Assembly: GCA_937927515.1 (NCBI GenBank)
Contig: CALBDO010000002.1
Coordinates: forward strand, 77,001-141,000
Direction of reading: 5' to 3'
DNA from: Candidatus Kapaibacterium sp.
GTDB lineage: Bacteria; Bacteroidota; Ignavibacteria; Kapaibacteriales; UBA2268
DNA length: 64,000 nucleotides
Both the position numbers and the translations under genes were made by a program. This document shows, piece by piece, positions 9,506-18,827 of the stretch (positions are counted from its first letter, which is position 1; every line of letters starts with the position of its first letter). Under the pieces are notes generated by a model. The model had not been told where the DNA came from, ran no database searches, and saw only the letters and a program-made list of their open reading frames with translations.

Positions 9506-10615
9506 ATGGCTAAAACAAATCTCGATATTTTGTTCATCGCTTTGAATAAAATACAATTCGATGCTCGACTACATAACTTTATCAACACTTATCTTAGCTC
9601 GAACAAAATACTCGGGGCATTGACACTAGACCATCCAACTTTCAACATAAACAATCTAAAACACTACAAGATACAAATCAATGAAAACTTAAGAACTTTC
9701 GTAAAAGTGCTGAAATTTCATAAACAATGCCTCGACCACATCGAGAAATTCGAACCAAAATTCATAGTTTGCTCTGATGTATATTCTCTTCCGATAGGAG
9801 TTAAATTTAAAAAAAGACATAAATCTACTTTAATTTACGACTCTCGAGAGATTTACTCCGAGCTCGCATCGTTGAGAAAACATCCTTTGAAGCAACACCT
9901 ACTGAAACTTTTCGAAGCACACTACATAAGGTATGTTGATAAAATAATCGTTACTGGGGAACTGGATAGAGATTTTCTTCTAACAAAATTTCCCAACAAG
10001 GAAATCACGGTCATTAAAAATTTTCCAAGAAGAATCTCGAATGTAAAAACCATTGATATTAGGAAAACACTTGGTATCGAAAATGATGCAATTATTGCAA
10101 TTTACCAAGGTGTCCTACTCGGCGGAAGAGGGATTGAGATTTCTCTCCGCTCATTAATGTACGATAGCAAAATCCATTTGGTAATTGCAGGCCATGGTCC
10201 GCTCGAGGATAAATTCAAATCATTGGCAAAAGAAATTGGAGTAGAGACGAGAGCGCATTTCATTGGAAGCGTGCCATATTCAGACTTGATTACCTACACA
10301 ATGGCATGCAACATAGGATTATGTCTTATCGAACCCATTTCATTTTCCTACGAACTCGCCTTGCCAAACAAGTTATTTGAATATATACAAGCTAAAATAC
10401 CCATTGTTGCATCGAAATTAATAGCAATTGAAAAAATATTCGACCAGTATGCTGTGGGTGAACTTGTGCAACCAAATATTTCTCCTCCTGAACTTGCAAA
10501 AGTAATAAGATTTGTCGTAAAAAATTCTGAACAATACAGAGAAAATCTCGAGAAAGCTTCGGAAATATTTGTTTGGGAAAACCAAGAAACAAAAATTAGA
10601 GATTTGCTCCAATGA
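9506..10615 (+). CDS. GT4-family glycosyltransferase
   Basis: This 369-residue protein has the GT-B layout: an N-terminal acceptor domain with short Rossmann strands (DILFIALN, IVCSDVYSLP, LIYDSRE) and a C-terminal donor-binding domain from about residue 190 (AIYQGVL, LVIAGHGPLED, FIGSVPYSDL). The E-x8-E segment ELALPNKLFE and the following IPIVASK are typical of GT4 enzymes that bind nucleotide-sugar phosphates. There is no signal peptide, so it acts at the cytoplasmic membrane face. It starts 2 bases after the acyltransferase stop and overlaps the next gene by 4 bases, so the three are one operon. Donor and acceptor are not predictable. Confidence 0.85.
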   Translation: MAKTNLDILFIALNKIQFDARLHNFINTYLSSNKILGALTLDHPTFNINNLKHYKIQINENLRTFVKVLKFHKQCLDHIEKFEPKFIVCSDVYSLPIGVKFKKRHKSTLIYDSREIYSELASLRKHPLKQHLLKLFEAHYIRYVDKIIVTGELDRDFLLTKFPNKEITVIKNFPRRISNVKTIDIRKTLGIENDAIIAIYQGVLLGGRGIEISLRSLMYDSKIHLVIAGHGPLEDKFKSLAKEIGVETRAHFIGSVPYSDLITYTMACNIGLCLIEPISFSYELALPNKLFEYIQAKIPIVASKLIAIEKIFDQYAVGELVQPNISPPELAKVIRFVVKNSEQYRENLEKASEIFVWENQETKIRDLLQ

Positions 10616-11499
10616 TATACCTTTTGTTAATACTCCAACAGTTCCTTGCATCTACAACACATATATTCGCAAAGACGCTCACATCGGATTTGCACCCATC
10701 GCTTGTTTTATTCTACAGAAGTTTTTTTGCAATGATATTCTACCTCGTCCTACTTTGGCTCAAAAAACAAAAAATTTTTGTAATCGAAAAAGGTGACCTC
10801 CATAAATTCATTTTGCTTGCGATACTAAACATTCCGCTAAACCAATTTCTATTCTTTATTAGCATAAAGTTTACCACTGCACCAAATGTTGCCCTTGCAT
10901 ATGCTCTAAGCCCAATCTTTATACTTATAATAGCAAATTTTTTCCTAAAAGAAAAAACAACGATTCTGAAAATCGTTGGAATCCTGTTAGCTATCACTGG
11001 AATTGTCTTGATTTTGATTGAAAAAGGAATTTCTTTAAAGTCGGATTACTTTCTTGGCAATCTTTTAGCCCTTTTTGCAAGTATATGCTGGGCTATATAT
11101 TCAACATACGGAAAACCCTTGATTCGCATCTATGGTAGTATCTATACAACAGCTATGGCAATGATTTTAGGCTTTTTTCTATACTTACCAATATTTCTAA
11201 TAGTCGGAAATGTAAATACAATGCTCAATTTAGAGCCAAGACATTGGTTTGAAATCCTTTATCTTGCAGTAATGACATCGGGGTTTTCATACCTACTGTG
11301 GTATTATGCATTAAAACGATTGCCTGCATCGAATGTGGGAGTTTTCAACAACTTGCAGCCAGTTTTCACAACAATTCTTGCTGTGATGTTTCTCGGACAG
11401 CATTTGACAAACACTTATCTCATCGGTGGAATGCTTGTTATTGTTGGGGTAACGTTCGCACAGATAAATCACGTTGACGCCGAACCTCGTAAAGAATAA
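10612..11499 (+). CDS. EamA/DMT-superfamily membrane transporter
   Basis: This 295-residue protein is almost entirely hydrophobic, with about ten transmembrane helices arranged as two EamA repeats (about residues 1-140 and 150-285). The repeats end in the usual way (LAYALSPIFILIIANFFLKEK in the first, NNLQPVFTTILAVMFLGQ in the second). The family moves small metabolites across the inner membrane, often as exporters. The start codon overlaps the preceding stop (ATGA), so translation is coupled to the glycosyltransferase. The 3' end overlaps the convergent RNA methyltransferase gene by 62 bases. No substrate can be assigned. Confidence 0.88.
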   Translation: MIYLLLILQQFLASTTHIFAKTLTSDLHPSLVLFYRSFFAMIFYLVLLWLKKQKIFVIEKGDLHKFILLAILNIPLNQFLFFISIKFTTAPNVALAYALSPIFILIIANFFLKEKTTILKIVGILLAITGIVLILIEKGISLKSDYFLGNLLALFASICWAIYSTYGKPLIRIYGSIYTTAMAMILGFFLYLPIFLIVGNVNTMLNLEPRHWFEILYLAVMTSGFSYLLWYYALKRLPASNVGVFNNLQPVFTTILAVMFLGQHLTNTYLIGGMLVIVGVTFAQINHVDAEPRKE

Positions 11500-12214
11500 T
11501 TCCAGCCGAAACAGAAGCATTCAAAGAGGTTATCTTTCCGTACATAGGAACTTTCACAAGCGCATCGCAAGATTTCAAAATAGCAGGGCTTATTCCTTTC
11601 CCCTCGTTCCCAATTACAATTGTAATTGGAATGTTAAAATTCATATTCCATAAATTCATTTCAGCTCTCGGGGAAGTACCTACAAGCCAAAATCCCGACT
11701 GCTTTAACTTCTCAACTGCATCGAGAGGTTTGGAGACTTTAGTTATCGGCAGATGCAAAATCGCTCCACTACTAGATTTTACAACAGTGGAGTTTATTGG
11801 AGCGGTATCCTTTGTGGTAATTATCAAACCATTAACTCCAGCACATTCAGCACTACGAGCAATAGCACCAAGGTTTTGTGGGTCTTGTATCTTATCCAAG
11901 AGCAATAATACCGGCAAGTCAGCTTGTTCAAACGCCCTTGCAATTAGGTTATCAAGTTCGAAATACTCAATAATGCTTAAAAAAGAAACTATACCTTGTG
12001 TATTATCAGTGTCAATTTTCTTTACCAAATTTTTGAACTTTCCCTTATCGAGAAACGACAAAGGTATACAAAGCTTTCTGGAAATCCTAATAATCTCGTC
12101 GATGTGTCTACCGGTTGTGCCGTATCGAATATAAATTTTTTCAACTTTCCAGGGATAACTGCGTAAAGCTTCGAGCACTGGATTTTTACCAAAAATTATC
12201 CTTTCGAACTCCAT
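11438..12214 (-). CDS. rlmB: TrmH/SpoU-family RNA 2'-O-ribose methyltransferase (RlmB-like)
   Basis: This 258-residue protein has the two-domain layout of RlmB: an N-terminal substrate-binding domain (about 1-90, starting IIFGKNPVLEALRS) and a SPOUT catalytic domain with the three family motifs, NLGAIARSAECAG, IVIGNEGKGIS and SLNASVSAGIILYE. RlmB methylates a guanosine in domain V of 23S rRNA using S-adenosylmethionine; other TrmH paralogues modify tRNA, so the exact target is inference. The start codon overlaps the stop of the upstream methyltransferase by one base (TAATG). The last ~20 codons overlap the convergent DMT transporter gene. Confidence 0.85.
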   Translation of the reverse strand: MEFERIIFGKNPVLEALRSYPWKVEKIYIRYGTTGRHIDEIIRISRKLCIPLSFLDKGKFKNLVKKIDTDNTQGIVSFLSIIEYFELDNLIARAFEQADLPVLLLLDKIQDPQNLGAIARSAECAGVNGLIITTKDTAPINSTVVKSSSGAILHLPITKVSKPLDAVEKLKQSGFWLVGTSPRAEMNLWNMNFNIPITIVIGNEGKGISPAILKSCDALVKVPMYGKITSLNASVSAGIILYEVRRQRDLSVRTLPQQ

Positions 12215-13020
12215 TATGAACCTTCTTTGACTAAAATGAAAGAAGCTTCTGTGGCGAAAATTTCTTTCAAAGATGTCGATGCGAAAGGCTTTGGCAAGCG
12301 AATTGTTTTTAGACCAAACTTAAATTTATACACTGGTCGTATAATGAAAAATTCAGAATGTAGAACAGCAAAACCAGTATTATGAGCTAATTGAAAAAAT
12401 TTCTTTACGGTTAACCTTATACCGCGTAATCTTTTAACTTCGTGTAAATCGACTGGACGACCATTCTTTATTAAAACATTCAAAATCGAATCTGGCAACC
12501 AATGTATGAATGGTATTTTGCCAAAGAAAGTTTGCAAAAGATGTTGATGTCCACCAAATGGAGAATAATAAGGAGGAAATGTGATGTAAAGCCAACCATC
12601 AGGTTTCAAAATTTTTTTTATGTTATTAAGTGCCATTCGAGCATCATCTAAGTGTTCGATTACATCCCGAAGTATGACTAAGTCGAAAGAATTTAGCCAG
12701 TTAGAAGGAATTTGGTCGCTGATAATGTTGTGATTCACAAAATTTATTGAGTAACCAAAATTTCTTGCAATTATTTCGCCTGCATCGAGTCTGGACTGGG
12801 CAATATCAGTTGCCAGACAATTCGAAGCTCCAGCCTCTTTTACTGCAAAAAGTACCCCGCCCTCTGCACTACCAATCTCACATACAGACTTTGCCTTGGG
12901 ACTAAAGCCCAAGCGTTGCAGGTGTGGTACAATGTATTCTTTACCTAATTTGTACTGATATTCCCAGTAATAAGTATTAAAACGACTCAAACCAAGTTTA
13001 TTCAATTGCTTTTCAATCAA
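12214..13020 (-). CDS. Class I SAM-dependent methyltransferase
   Basis: The gene encodes 268 residues from a TTG codon at 13020; no ATG is available before the conserved region, so the start is uncertain. Motif I is CEIGSAEGG (about residues 46-54), followed by LATDIAQSRLDAG. A central FDLVILRDVIEHLDD is typical of the UbiE/Methyltransf_23 group, as is a post-motif segment ending DGWLYITFPP. The C-terminal ~100 residues, which likely bind the substrate, are not recognised. It is coupled to rlmB, yet the genes around it concern glycan assembly, so a lipid, sugar or small-molecule substrate is as likely as RNA. Confidence 0.8.
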   Translation of the reverse strand: MIEKQLNKLGLSRFNTYYWEYQYKLGKEYIVPHLQRLGFSPKAKSVCEIGSAEGGVLFAVKEAGASNCLATDIAQSRLDAGEIIARNFGYSINFVNHNIISDQIPSNWLNSFDLVILRDVIEHLDDARMALNNIKKILKPDGWLYITFPPYYSPFGGHQHLLQTFFGKIPFIHWLPDSILNVLIKNGRPVDLHEVKRLRGIRLTVKKFFQLAHNTGFAVLHSEFFIIRPVYKFKFGLKTIRLPKPFASTSLKEIFATEASFILVKEGS

Positions 13021-13087
13021 GGTAAAACCGATTAAGTAAACAAATTTAGTAACAAAACGTCTAACAATTTGATTAATTTTACATGCT

Positions 13088-14224
13088 ATGAAAATTGCAT
13101 ATTTATCGACTTTTTATCCATTTCGAGGCGGTATAGCCCAATTCAATGCTAGATTGGTAAAACATCTTTACAAGTTTGGCGAAGTTCGAGCTTATACATT
13201 CAAACGACAATATCCAAACTTGCTTTTCCCTGGCAAAAGCCAGTATGTTCTTCCAGAGGACAAACCCGAGGTGATTGAGTCGATTCAAATACTTGATAGC
13301 ATAAATCCTTTATCTTACTATAAAACAGCCAAAATGATAAAATCCTATGCTCCAGACATATTAATTACAAAGTATTGGATGCCTTTTTTCGCACCTGCTC
13401 TTGCTACTGTGCTGAAATCTTTAAAGAAACAAACTTTCAATGTTGCAATTATAGATAACATCAGTCCTCACGAGAGATTTCCTTTTGCTCGAACATTAAA
13501 CAAATATTATTTAAAACAAAACCACTTATTCATCGTAATGAGCAACGAGGTTTTGAAAGAATTAATAAAAATCCATCCCCAAGCTAATTATGTTTTAGTC
13601 CCTCATCCACTGTACGAAAACTTTGGCGAGAAAATTGAAAAATCACAAGCAAGAAAATCACTACAAATTGATGAAAATCGAAAAGTCTTGCTTTTCTTTG
13701 GGTTCATCAGGGAATATAAAGGGCTGGACATACTGTTACAAGCTCTTGGGATTTTGCCAGAGGAGTATCATTTAGTTATTGCCGGGGAACCATACGTTTC
13801 TTTCGAAAAATACCAAAAATTTATTGAAAACTTGAATTTAAAGGAAAAAGTAAGTTTATTTGTTCGGTACATTTCAGATACAGAAGTGCCGTTATTTTTT
13901 TCTGCCGCTGATGTATGCATACTCCCTTACAAATCTGCAACGCAAAGTGGCATAGTTGGTATAGCTTATAATTTTGATTTACCCGTAATTGCAACTAACG
14001 TAGGCGGTTTAGCAGAAATGATAGAACCATATGGTACTGGAATTATTGTAAAAGAAACAGAGCCCAAAAAGCTTGCAAATGCAATTATACGCTTTTTCGA
14101 AAATCCAAGGGAAGAGTACATAAAAGGAATTGAAAAATACAAATCAAAAGCCAATTGGGAATATTTTGCTTCGAAAATTATCCAAGAGTACAATTATTTC
14201 AAAACAGCCAAAAAATCAAATTGA
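13088..14224 (+). CDS. GT4-family glycosyltransferase
   Basis: This 378-residue enzyme begins with the canonical GT4 N-terminus (MKIAYLSTFYPFRGGIAQFN), whose Gly-Gly loop contacts the donor phosphate. Its C-terminal domain (about 200-360) has VLLFFGFIREYKGLDILL, LVIAGEPY, the donor-binding S-G stretch ATQSGIVGIAY and PVIATNVGGLAEMI. There is no signal peptide or membrane segment. It is divergent from the SAM methyltransferase across 67 bases, and its last 9 bases overlap the convergent isomerase gene. With the earlier glycosyltransferase and acyltransferase it suggests a surface-polysaccharide or glycolipid locus. The sugar is unknown. Confidence 0.88.
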   Translation: MKIAYLSTFYPFRGGIAQFNARLVKHLYKFGEVRAYTFKRQYPNLLFPGKSQYVLPEDKPEVIESIQILDSINPLSYYKTAKMIKSYAPDILITKYWMPFFAPALATVLKSLKKQTFNVAIIDNISPHERFPFARTLNKYYLKQNHLFIVMSNEVLKELIKIHPQANYVLVPHPLYENFGEKIEKSQARKSLQIDENRKVLLFFGFIREYKGLDILLQALGILPEEYHLVIAGEPYVSFEKYQKFIENLNLKEKVSLFVRYISDTEVPLFFSAADVCILPYKSATQSGIVGIAYNFDLPVIATNVGGLAEMIEPYGTGIIVKETEPKKLANAIIRFFENPREEYIKGIEKYKSKANWEYFASKIIQEYNYFKTAKKSN

Positions 14225-15187
14225 ACTTCTTACAATATCGTGCAGTCGGACGACACCTATGCACTTGTTGCTCTCGTCGACAACTGGAAGGACATTGATT
14301 TGACTTTCTCTCTGCTCCATTAATGAAAGTGCCTCTCCAAGAAGAGCAGAGTATAGTACCTTTACTGGATTCTTTGTCATTACATCTGCTACTTTCAATG
14401 AATTTATGTTATCATGCCTTTGTAAAGTTCTTCTAACATCCCCATCGGTAATTAATCCAACCAATTCAGTATTTTTCTCGACTACACAAACACATCCTAA
14501 TTTTTTATTTGTTATTTCAATTACTGCATCTTTAAACGTACTATCTGGGTAAATTAGAGGTAGATTTTGCCCCTTGTGCATAACGTCTTCGACTTTGAGA
14601 ATAAGGTTTCTTCCCAATTGTCCAAGTGGATGTTGACGTGCAAAATCTTCGGGAGTGAAGTTTTTAACCTTCATAATACAAGCAGCAAGAGCATCGCCAA
14701 TTGCCAATGCAACCATTGCACTCGAGGTAGGTACAATGTTGAGTGGACAAGCTTCTTGGTCTACTTTTGCAAGAATGGTAACATCAGAAGTTTTTGCAAG
14801 GTATGAATTCTCCGTTCCCACAATAGAGATAACCTTTGCACCACGATTTTTTAAATAAGGAACCAGTTGAACAATTTCCTCTGTCGTGCCACTTTTGGAG
14901 AGAAGTATTGCAAGGTCGCCCTCGGAGACAATTCCAATATCTCCGTGAAGAGCATCTACGGAATGCATAAAAACGCAAGGTAGACCAATACTAAGAAAAG
15001 TTCCAGCTATTTTTCGGCCAATTATTCCACTTTTTCCCAGACCGGAGACGATAATCTTCTTTGCCGAGAGTATGAGCTCCAAAGCTTCGACAAAGTTATA
15101 GTCGAGTGTTTCTTTTATTTTTTCAAGTGCATTTATTTCTTTCTGCAAAGTTTCTTTTGCGAAAGAGAGAATATTATCTCTATCCAT
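14216..15187 (-). CDS. kdsD: Arabinose-5-phosphate isomerase (KdsD/KpsF/GutQ family)
   Basis: This 323-residue protein has an N-terminal SIS domain (about 30-170) with GLGKSGIIGRKIAGT, LLSKSGTTEEI and the HGDIGI segment of sugar-phosphate isomerases, and two C-terminal CBS domains (about 205-320). The family converts ribulose 5-phosphate to arabinose 5-phosphate, the first step of Kdo synthesis for lipopolysaccharide. Its length and domain order match KdsD/KpsF. It is read toward the convergent glycosyltransferase and overlaps it by 9 bases. The upstream HIT gene is 12 bases away and probably cotranscribed. It agrees with a diderm, LPS-bearing cell. Confidence 0.9.
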   Translation of the reverse strand: MDRDNILSFAKETLQKEINALEKIKETLDYNFVEALELILSAKKIIVSGLGKSGIIGRKIAGTFLSIGLPCVFMHSVDALHGDIGIVSEGDLAILLSKSGTTEEIVQLVPYLKNRGAKVISIVGTENSYLAKTSDVTILAKVDQEACPLNIVPTSSAMVALAIGDALAACIMKVKNFTPEDFARQHPLGQLGRNLILKVEDVMHKGQNLPLIYPDSTFKDAVIEITNKKLGCVCVVEKNTELVGLITDGDVRRTLQRHDNINSLKVADVMTKNPVKVLYSALLGEALSLMEQRESQINVLPVVDESNKCIGVVRLHDIVRSSI

Positions 15188-15199
15188 AAAGCCCCGAAA

Positions 15200-15568
<369 letters not shown>

Positions 15569-15591
15569 TTATAAAAAATCGGGAAAAATAA

Positions 15592-16383
15592 TTACCAAAT
15601 ATTACCAATCCTGGATTCAAGGTATTTTTCTTGTTCGCTCAAAGGAAGAGCTGTAAGTAATTTGGAGCGAACAACAGAAGGAATCTCTCCAATTTGGATA
15701 GCTAAAGTACCATCGAGAATCATTTGCATCAGTTCAATTTCCTCTTGGTGTAGAACTCGGAGTTTGTCTCCAATTGGTAACCAGAGCAAGTTGGCAAGAA
15801 TTATTCCCCACATTGTTGCAATAAAGGCGGTTGCAATGTGTCGGATTAATACAATGGGGTCGCTACCAGCGGCAGATAGTGTAGCAATTAACCCCATCAC
15901 CGTACCAATAATACCCATAGTTGGAGAGTAGCCACCAAGTTTTTGAAACAAAGAAATATTTAGATTGTGGCGTTCTGTTAAGAAAAGCATCTCATTTTCA
16001 GCCATTTTCTGCAAAGTCTGCGGGTCTGTTCCATCGATTAGCCATATGAAAAGGCGTCGCATAAAGGGATGTTCAATTTCGTCGAGCCTTCGTTCAATTG
16101 CCAGAATTCCCTCTTTTCGGGAGAAAGTGGATAAATCAACAAATTTGTCAATTATTTCCCACCTGTCGTATTTTTTAGGAAACAAAGCAATCCAAATCAA
16201 CTTGGGCATACGAGCCATTACTTCTACGGATGTACCTGCAAGACCAGCTGCAAGCGTTCCACCAACAACTATTAACAAAGCAGGACCGAGGAAAACCGAC
16301 TCGAGGGAGCCGCTTTCCCAAATAAATGCACCAAAAATTGCAATAAAGCCAAAAAGCAAAGCTAATCCGCTCGAAAACCTCAT
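15592..16383 (-). CDS. motA: Flagellar motor stator protein MotA
   Basis: This 263-residue membrane protein has four hydrophobic segments (about 5-25, 28-50, 150-172, 182-205) and a large cytoplasmic loop between the second and third. It keeps family landmarks: an acidic and basic loop (FSRKEGILAIERRLDE), the proline-bearing segment SPTMGIIGTVMGLI before TM3 and the GIILANLLWLPI stretch. With MotB it forms the ion-driven torque generator. It is the last gene of the flagellar operon, 6 bases after flgL. No motB follows; the next gene is an unrelated HIT protein, so the partner must be encoded elsewhere. Whether it is proton- or sodium-driven cannot be told. Confidence 0.92.
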   Translation of the reverse strand: MRFSSGLALLFGFIAIFGAFIWESGSLESVFLGPALLIVVGGTLAAGLAGTSVEVMARMPKLIWIALFPKKYDRWEIIDKFVDLSTFSRKEGILAIERRLDEIEHPFMRRLFIWLIDGTDPQTLQKMAENEMLFLTERHNLNISLFQKLGGYSPTMGIIGTVMGLIATLSAAGSDPIVLIRHIATAFIATMWGIILANLLWLPIGDKLRVLHQEEIELMQMILDGTLAIQIGEIPSVVRSKLLTALPLSEQEKYLESRIGNIW

Positions 16384-16389
16384 TCAAAG

Positions 16390-17382
16390 CTACCTTAGAA
16401 AATCGAAAAGCGAAACTTGAGACAACCTTGCTGCAACTTGTAACGTAAATTGCAAAGTGGTTTGGTCTTTGTTCAGTTGTATTGTTGTAGAAGCATAATC
16501 TGTATCAGATACCTTCGACCTATAGCCCTCGAGTGCTGTTATCATATTTGCACTGTGCTCCTTCAAAGATTCGAATCTATTTAAAAGGGCACCATTTCGA
16601 GAGTTGACAGCGATAACTTTGTCGTACATCTTCGCAATTTCCTTTTGTAAATTCTCTAAAATAGTCAAGTCTTCTTTATTAAACAAATCTTTTTCGCTAC
16701 GTAAAGTTCCATCTCTGTTAAATGTTAAGAGATTATACAGTTCAATGATTTTATTCAATCCAGTGAGTGAAGAATCGCCGAAAATTTCCTCGGCAGTGGT
16801 ATTTATGACTTCCGAAGAAACCTTGCTTGTATTTACAACAAGTTTTTTGGTATTACCCTTAAAGACCACTTTAAATCCAGATGGATTTTCTGTTGTCGGC
16901 GCTTCTTGAATAATTTCATACGGAATTTTTTTTGTGCCTGGGGGTATCTGAATATGTTCAGAACTTAAAATATTTCCGGAGAAAATAAATTGCCCGTCGA
17001 AATCTGAATTTAAGTTTCTAACAATGTCTTCTAATAAGCCTTTGATTTGTTTTCCAAATATAGAAACATCATGTGCTACGCTAATCTGTGTTGCAGAAAT
17101 AGCAATCTCTTTAATTTTATTGATGTCGTTGGCAATAGTGTCCAATGTTTCAGTGGTATGTTGAATGAAATTAATTGAATACTCAATATTTTTTTTGTAC
17201 TGTTGTTGCATTTGAATCTGGTGCTCGAAACGTTTTTTCTCCACGAGAAGATTTGGAGTATCTGCAATATCGACAACTTGTTTACCAGTTGCAAGTCGCA
17301 ATTCATTAAGATACTTCCTGCCTTGTAACTCTTGGATGGATTGTTCAATGGGTCTATATTTTGAAAACTGTGTAATTCGCAT
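16390..17382 (-). CDS. flgL: Flagellar hook-associated protein 3 (FlgL)
   Basis: This 330-residue protein has flagellin-like N- and C-terminal helical regions (about 1-140 and 245-330) that form the D0/D1 coiled coils, with a variable central domain. The start MRITQFSKYRP and an end with DYASTTIQLNKDQTTLQFTLQ resemble FlgL. It forms the second junction ring between hook and filament and is exported by the flagellar type III system without a cleaved signal. It lies directly after flgK with a 4-base gap, the usual pairing. Length is close to the family norm. Confidence 0.88.
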   Translation of the reverse strand: MRITQFSKYRPIEQSIQELQGRKYLNELRLATGKQVVDIADTPNLLVEKKRFEHQIQMQQQYKKNIEYSINFIQHTTETLDTIANDINKIKEIAISATQISVAHDVSIFGKQIKGLLEDIVRNLNSDFDGQFIFSGNILSSEHIQIPPGTKKIPYEIIQEAPTTENPSGFKVVFKGNTKKLVVNTSKVSSEVINTTAEEIFGDSSLTGLNKIIELYNLLTFNRDGTLRSEKDLFNKEDLTILENLQKEIAKMYDKVIAVNSRNGALLNRFESLKEHSANMITALEGYRSKVSDTDYASTTIQLNKDQTTLQFTLQVAARLSQVSLFDFLR

Positions 17383-17386
17383 TGTA

Positions 17387-18826
17387 CTACCTGCCTAAAT
17401 TCACCAATGTGGCAAGGATATCATTAGTTGTAGAGACTACTCTACTCGCTGCTTCGAAAGCCTTTTGAAATTTTATTAAATTTATTGCTTCTTCATCAAG
17501 ATTAACACCAATAATGGAGTCTCTTTGATTTAAAAGTTGTTGGTTTGCTGTTTTTGATACAGAATACATGGAGGATATCTGGTCGGCCAAGCTTCCTATT
17601 TGTCCTATGAGATTTGTTAAATAGTTATCCGGAGTTTGTGAATCGAGAAAAGAAGAGTCATTTGCTAATGCAGAAATTTGCCTTGCAATTTCGGAATTGC
17701 CGGCTTCCCCGGGCATCGAGGAAATTGGTAAGTTCCTGGGGTCTGAAATTACTTCGTTGTTCACATTCGTTGTTGCAATTGATATTGCAGCGGTCGAAAG
17801 AAACAATTTCCTCCCGGGTGGCAATGGACCACTATCATTGAGACCAAACCCAATTTCAGTTAGTGAATTAACTCTTGATACAAGTGTAGCAAAATAATTT
17901 TCTAATGCAGTTGCAACAGACAATTTGCCTGAACTATCTTTGTCGTCGAGTGTTGAATTATAATGTTCAATAAGACTAAAGATTTTACCATTTTGCATGT
18001 TAACGGTAGCCAATTCTTTACCCGAGGTATCAGTTTTTAGAATTGAAAGTGTTCTTTCTTGTGTTGCAGGGTTGATTGATTCCTTTAATTTAAGTTGGTA
18101 GTAATTTGAACCAGTAACGAGATTAATACCATTTGCAAAGACATTAATGGTGTCGAAATCGCCTTTTGTAACATTCACATCGAGCAATTTACTCAATTCC
18201 TCCACCTTTGCAGCCCTTTGGTCAATCAATGTTTGATTTTCTCCTTCGGTACGCCCTTTTGTAGATGCAATTCTAAAATTCAATTCAGCAATTTCTTTGA
18301 TTAATTTATTTGTTTCTTTTACGCTCTGCTCGGCATCGAGTAGCACTTGTTGTCTTGATTGTTGGATTTGTCCAGCGACTTCTTTGAACCGAGACACCAA
18401 TGTTTGCGCAAGATGTATTGTTCTTTGTCGCAATGAAACATCGGTTGGTTTGTAAGACAGGTCCTCGAAAGAATTTAGAAAATCCGTTACTACCGAGTTT
18501 AAAGTATTTTCTCCTGGCTCGCCCAAAATTACAGCCAACCTTTGAATAATAGTATCATCTGTCTCGAGGGTACTTAAATGTGAAAAGCTTCTGCGTATCT
18601 GACGGTCGAAAAACTCCTCTCGAAAAGTTCTTAATTTGGAAACTAATACGCCATTGCCAATGAAACCATTTCTGAATGGTAAAGGCTCGCCCTCGGTAAA
18701 TGTCGTTACTCTGCGCGCATATCCCGGAGTATTAGCATTAGCAATGTTCGTGCTGGTAACGTCCAAACCTAATCTTTGTGCAATCAAAGCTCGCTTAGCT
18801 ATTTCGAGCGAGGGGGAGATTGGCAT
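17387..18826 (-). CDS. flgK: Flagellar hook-associated protein 1 (FlgK)
   Basis: This 479-residue protein carries the rod/hook-family N-terminus with the ANANTPGYARR motif (about residues 29-39). Its C-terminus is characteristic of FlgK (EEAINLIKFQKAFEAASRVV, then TTNDILATLVNLGR). Between them is a long helical and variable middle region. It forms the first hook-filament junction ring. It starts one base after the stop of the small upstream gene and precedes flgL. The two preceding small helical proteins are likely its chaperone (FlgN-like) and an unknown helper. Confidence 0.93.
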   Translation of the reverse strand: MPISPSLEIAKRALIAQRLGLDVTSTNIANANTPGYARRVTTFTEGEPLPFRNGFIGNGVLVSKLRTFREEFFDRQIRRSFSHLSTLETDDTIIQRLAVILGEPGENTLNSVVTDFLNSFEDLSYKPTDVSLRQRTIHLAQTLVSRFKEVAGQIQQSRQQVLLDAEQSVKETNKLIKEIAELNFRIASTKGRTEGENQTLIDQRAAKVEELSKLLDVNVTKGDFDTINVFANGINLVTGSNYYQLKLKESINPATQERTLSILKTDTSGKELATVNMQNGKIFSLIEHYNSTLDDKDSSGKLSVATALENYFATLVSRVNSLTEIGFGLNDSGPLPPGRKLFLSTAAISIATTNVNNEVISDPRNLPISSMPGEAGNSEIARQISALANDSSFLDSQTPDNYLTNLIGQIGSLADQISSMYSVSKTANQQLLNQRDSIIGVNLDEEAINLIKFQKAFEAASRVVSTTNDILATLVNLGR

Positions 18827-18827
18827 T

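Noticed and set aside
15965-16420. 151-codon open frame antisense to motA
   Set aside because: The sense strand is a clear motA; the antisense product has no recognisable pattern and also runs into flgL.
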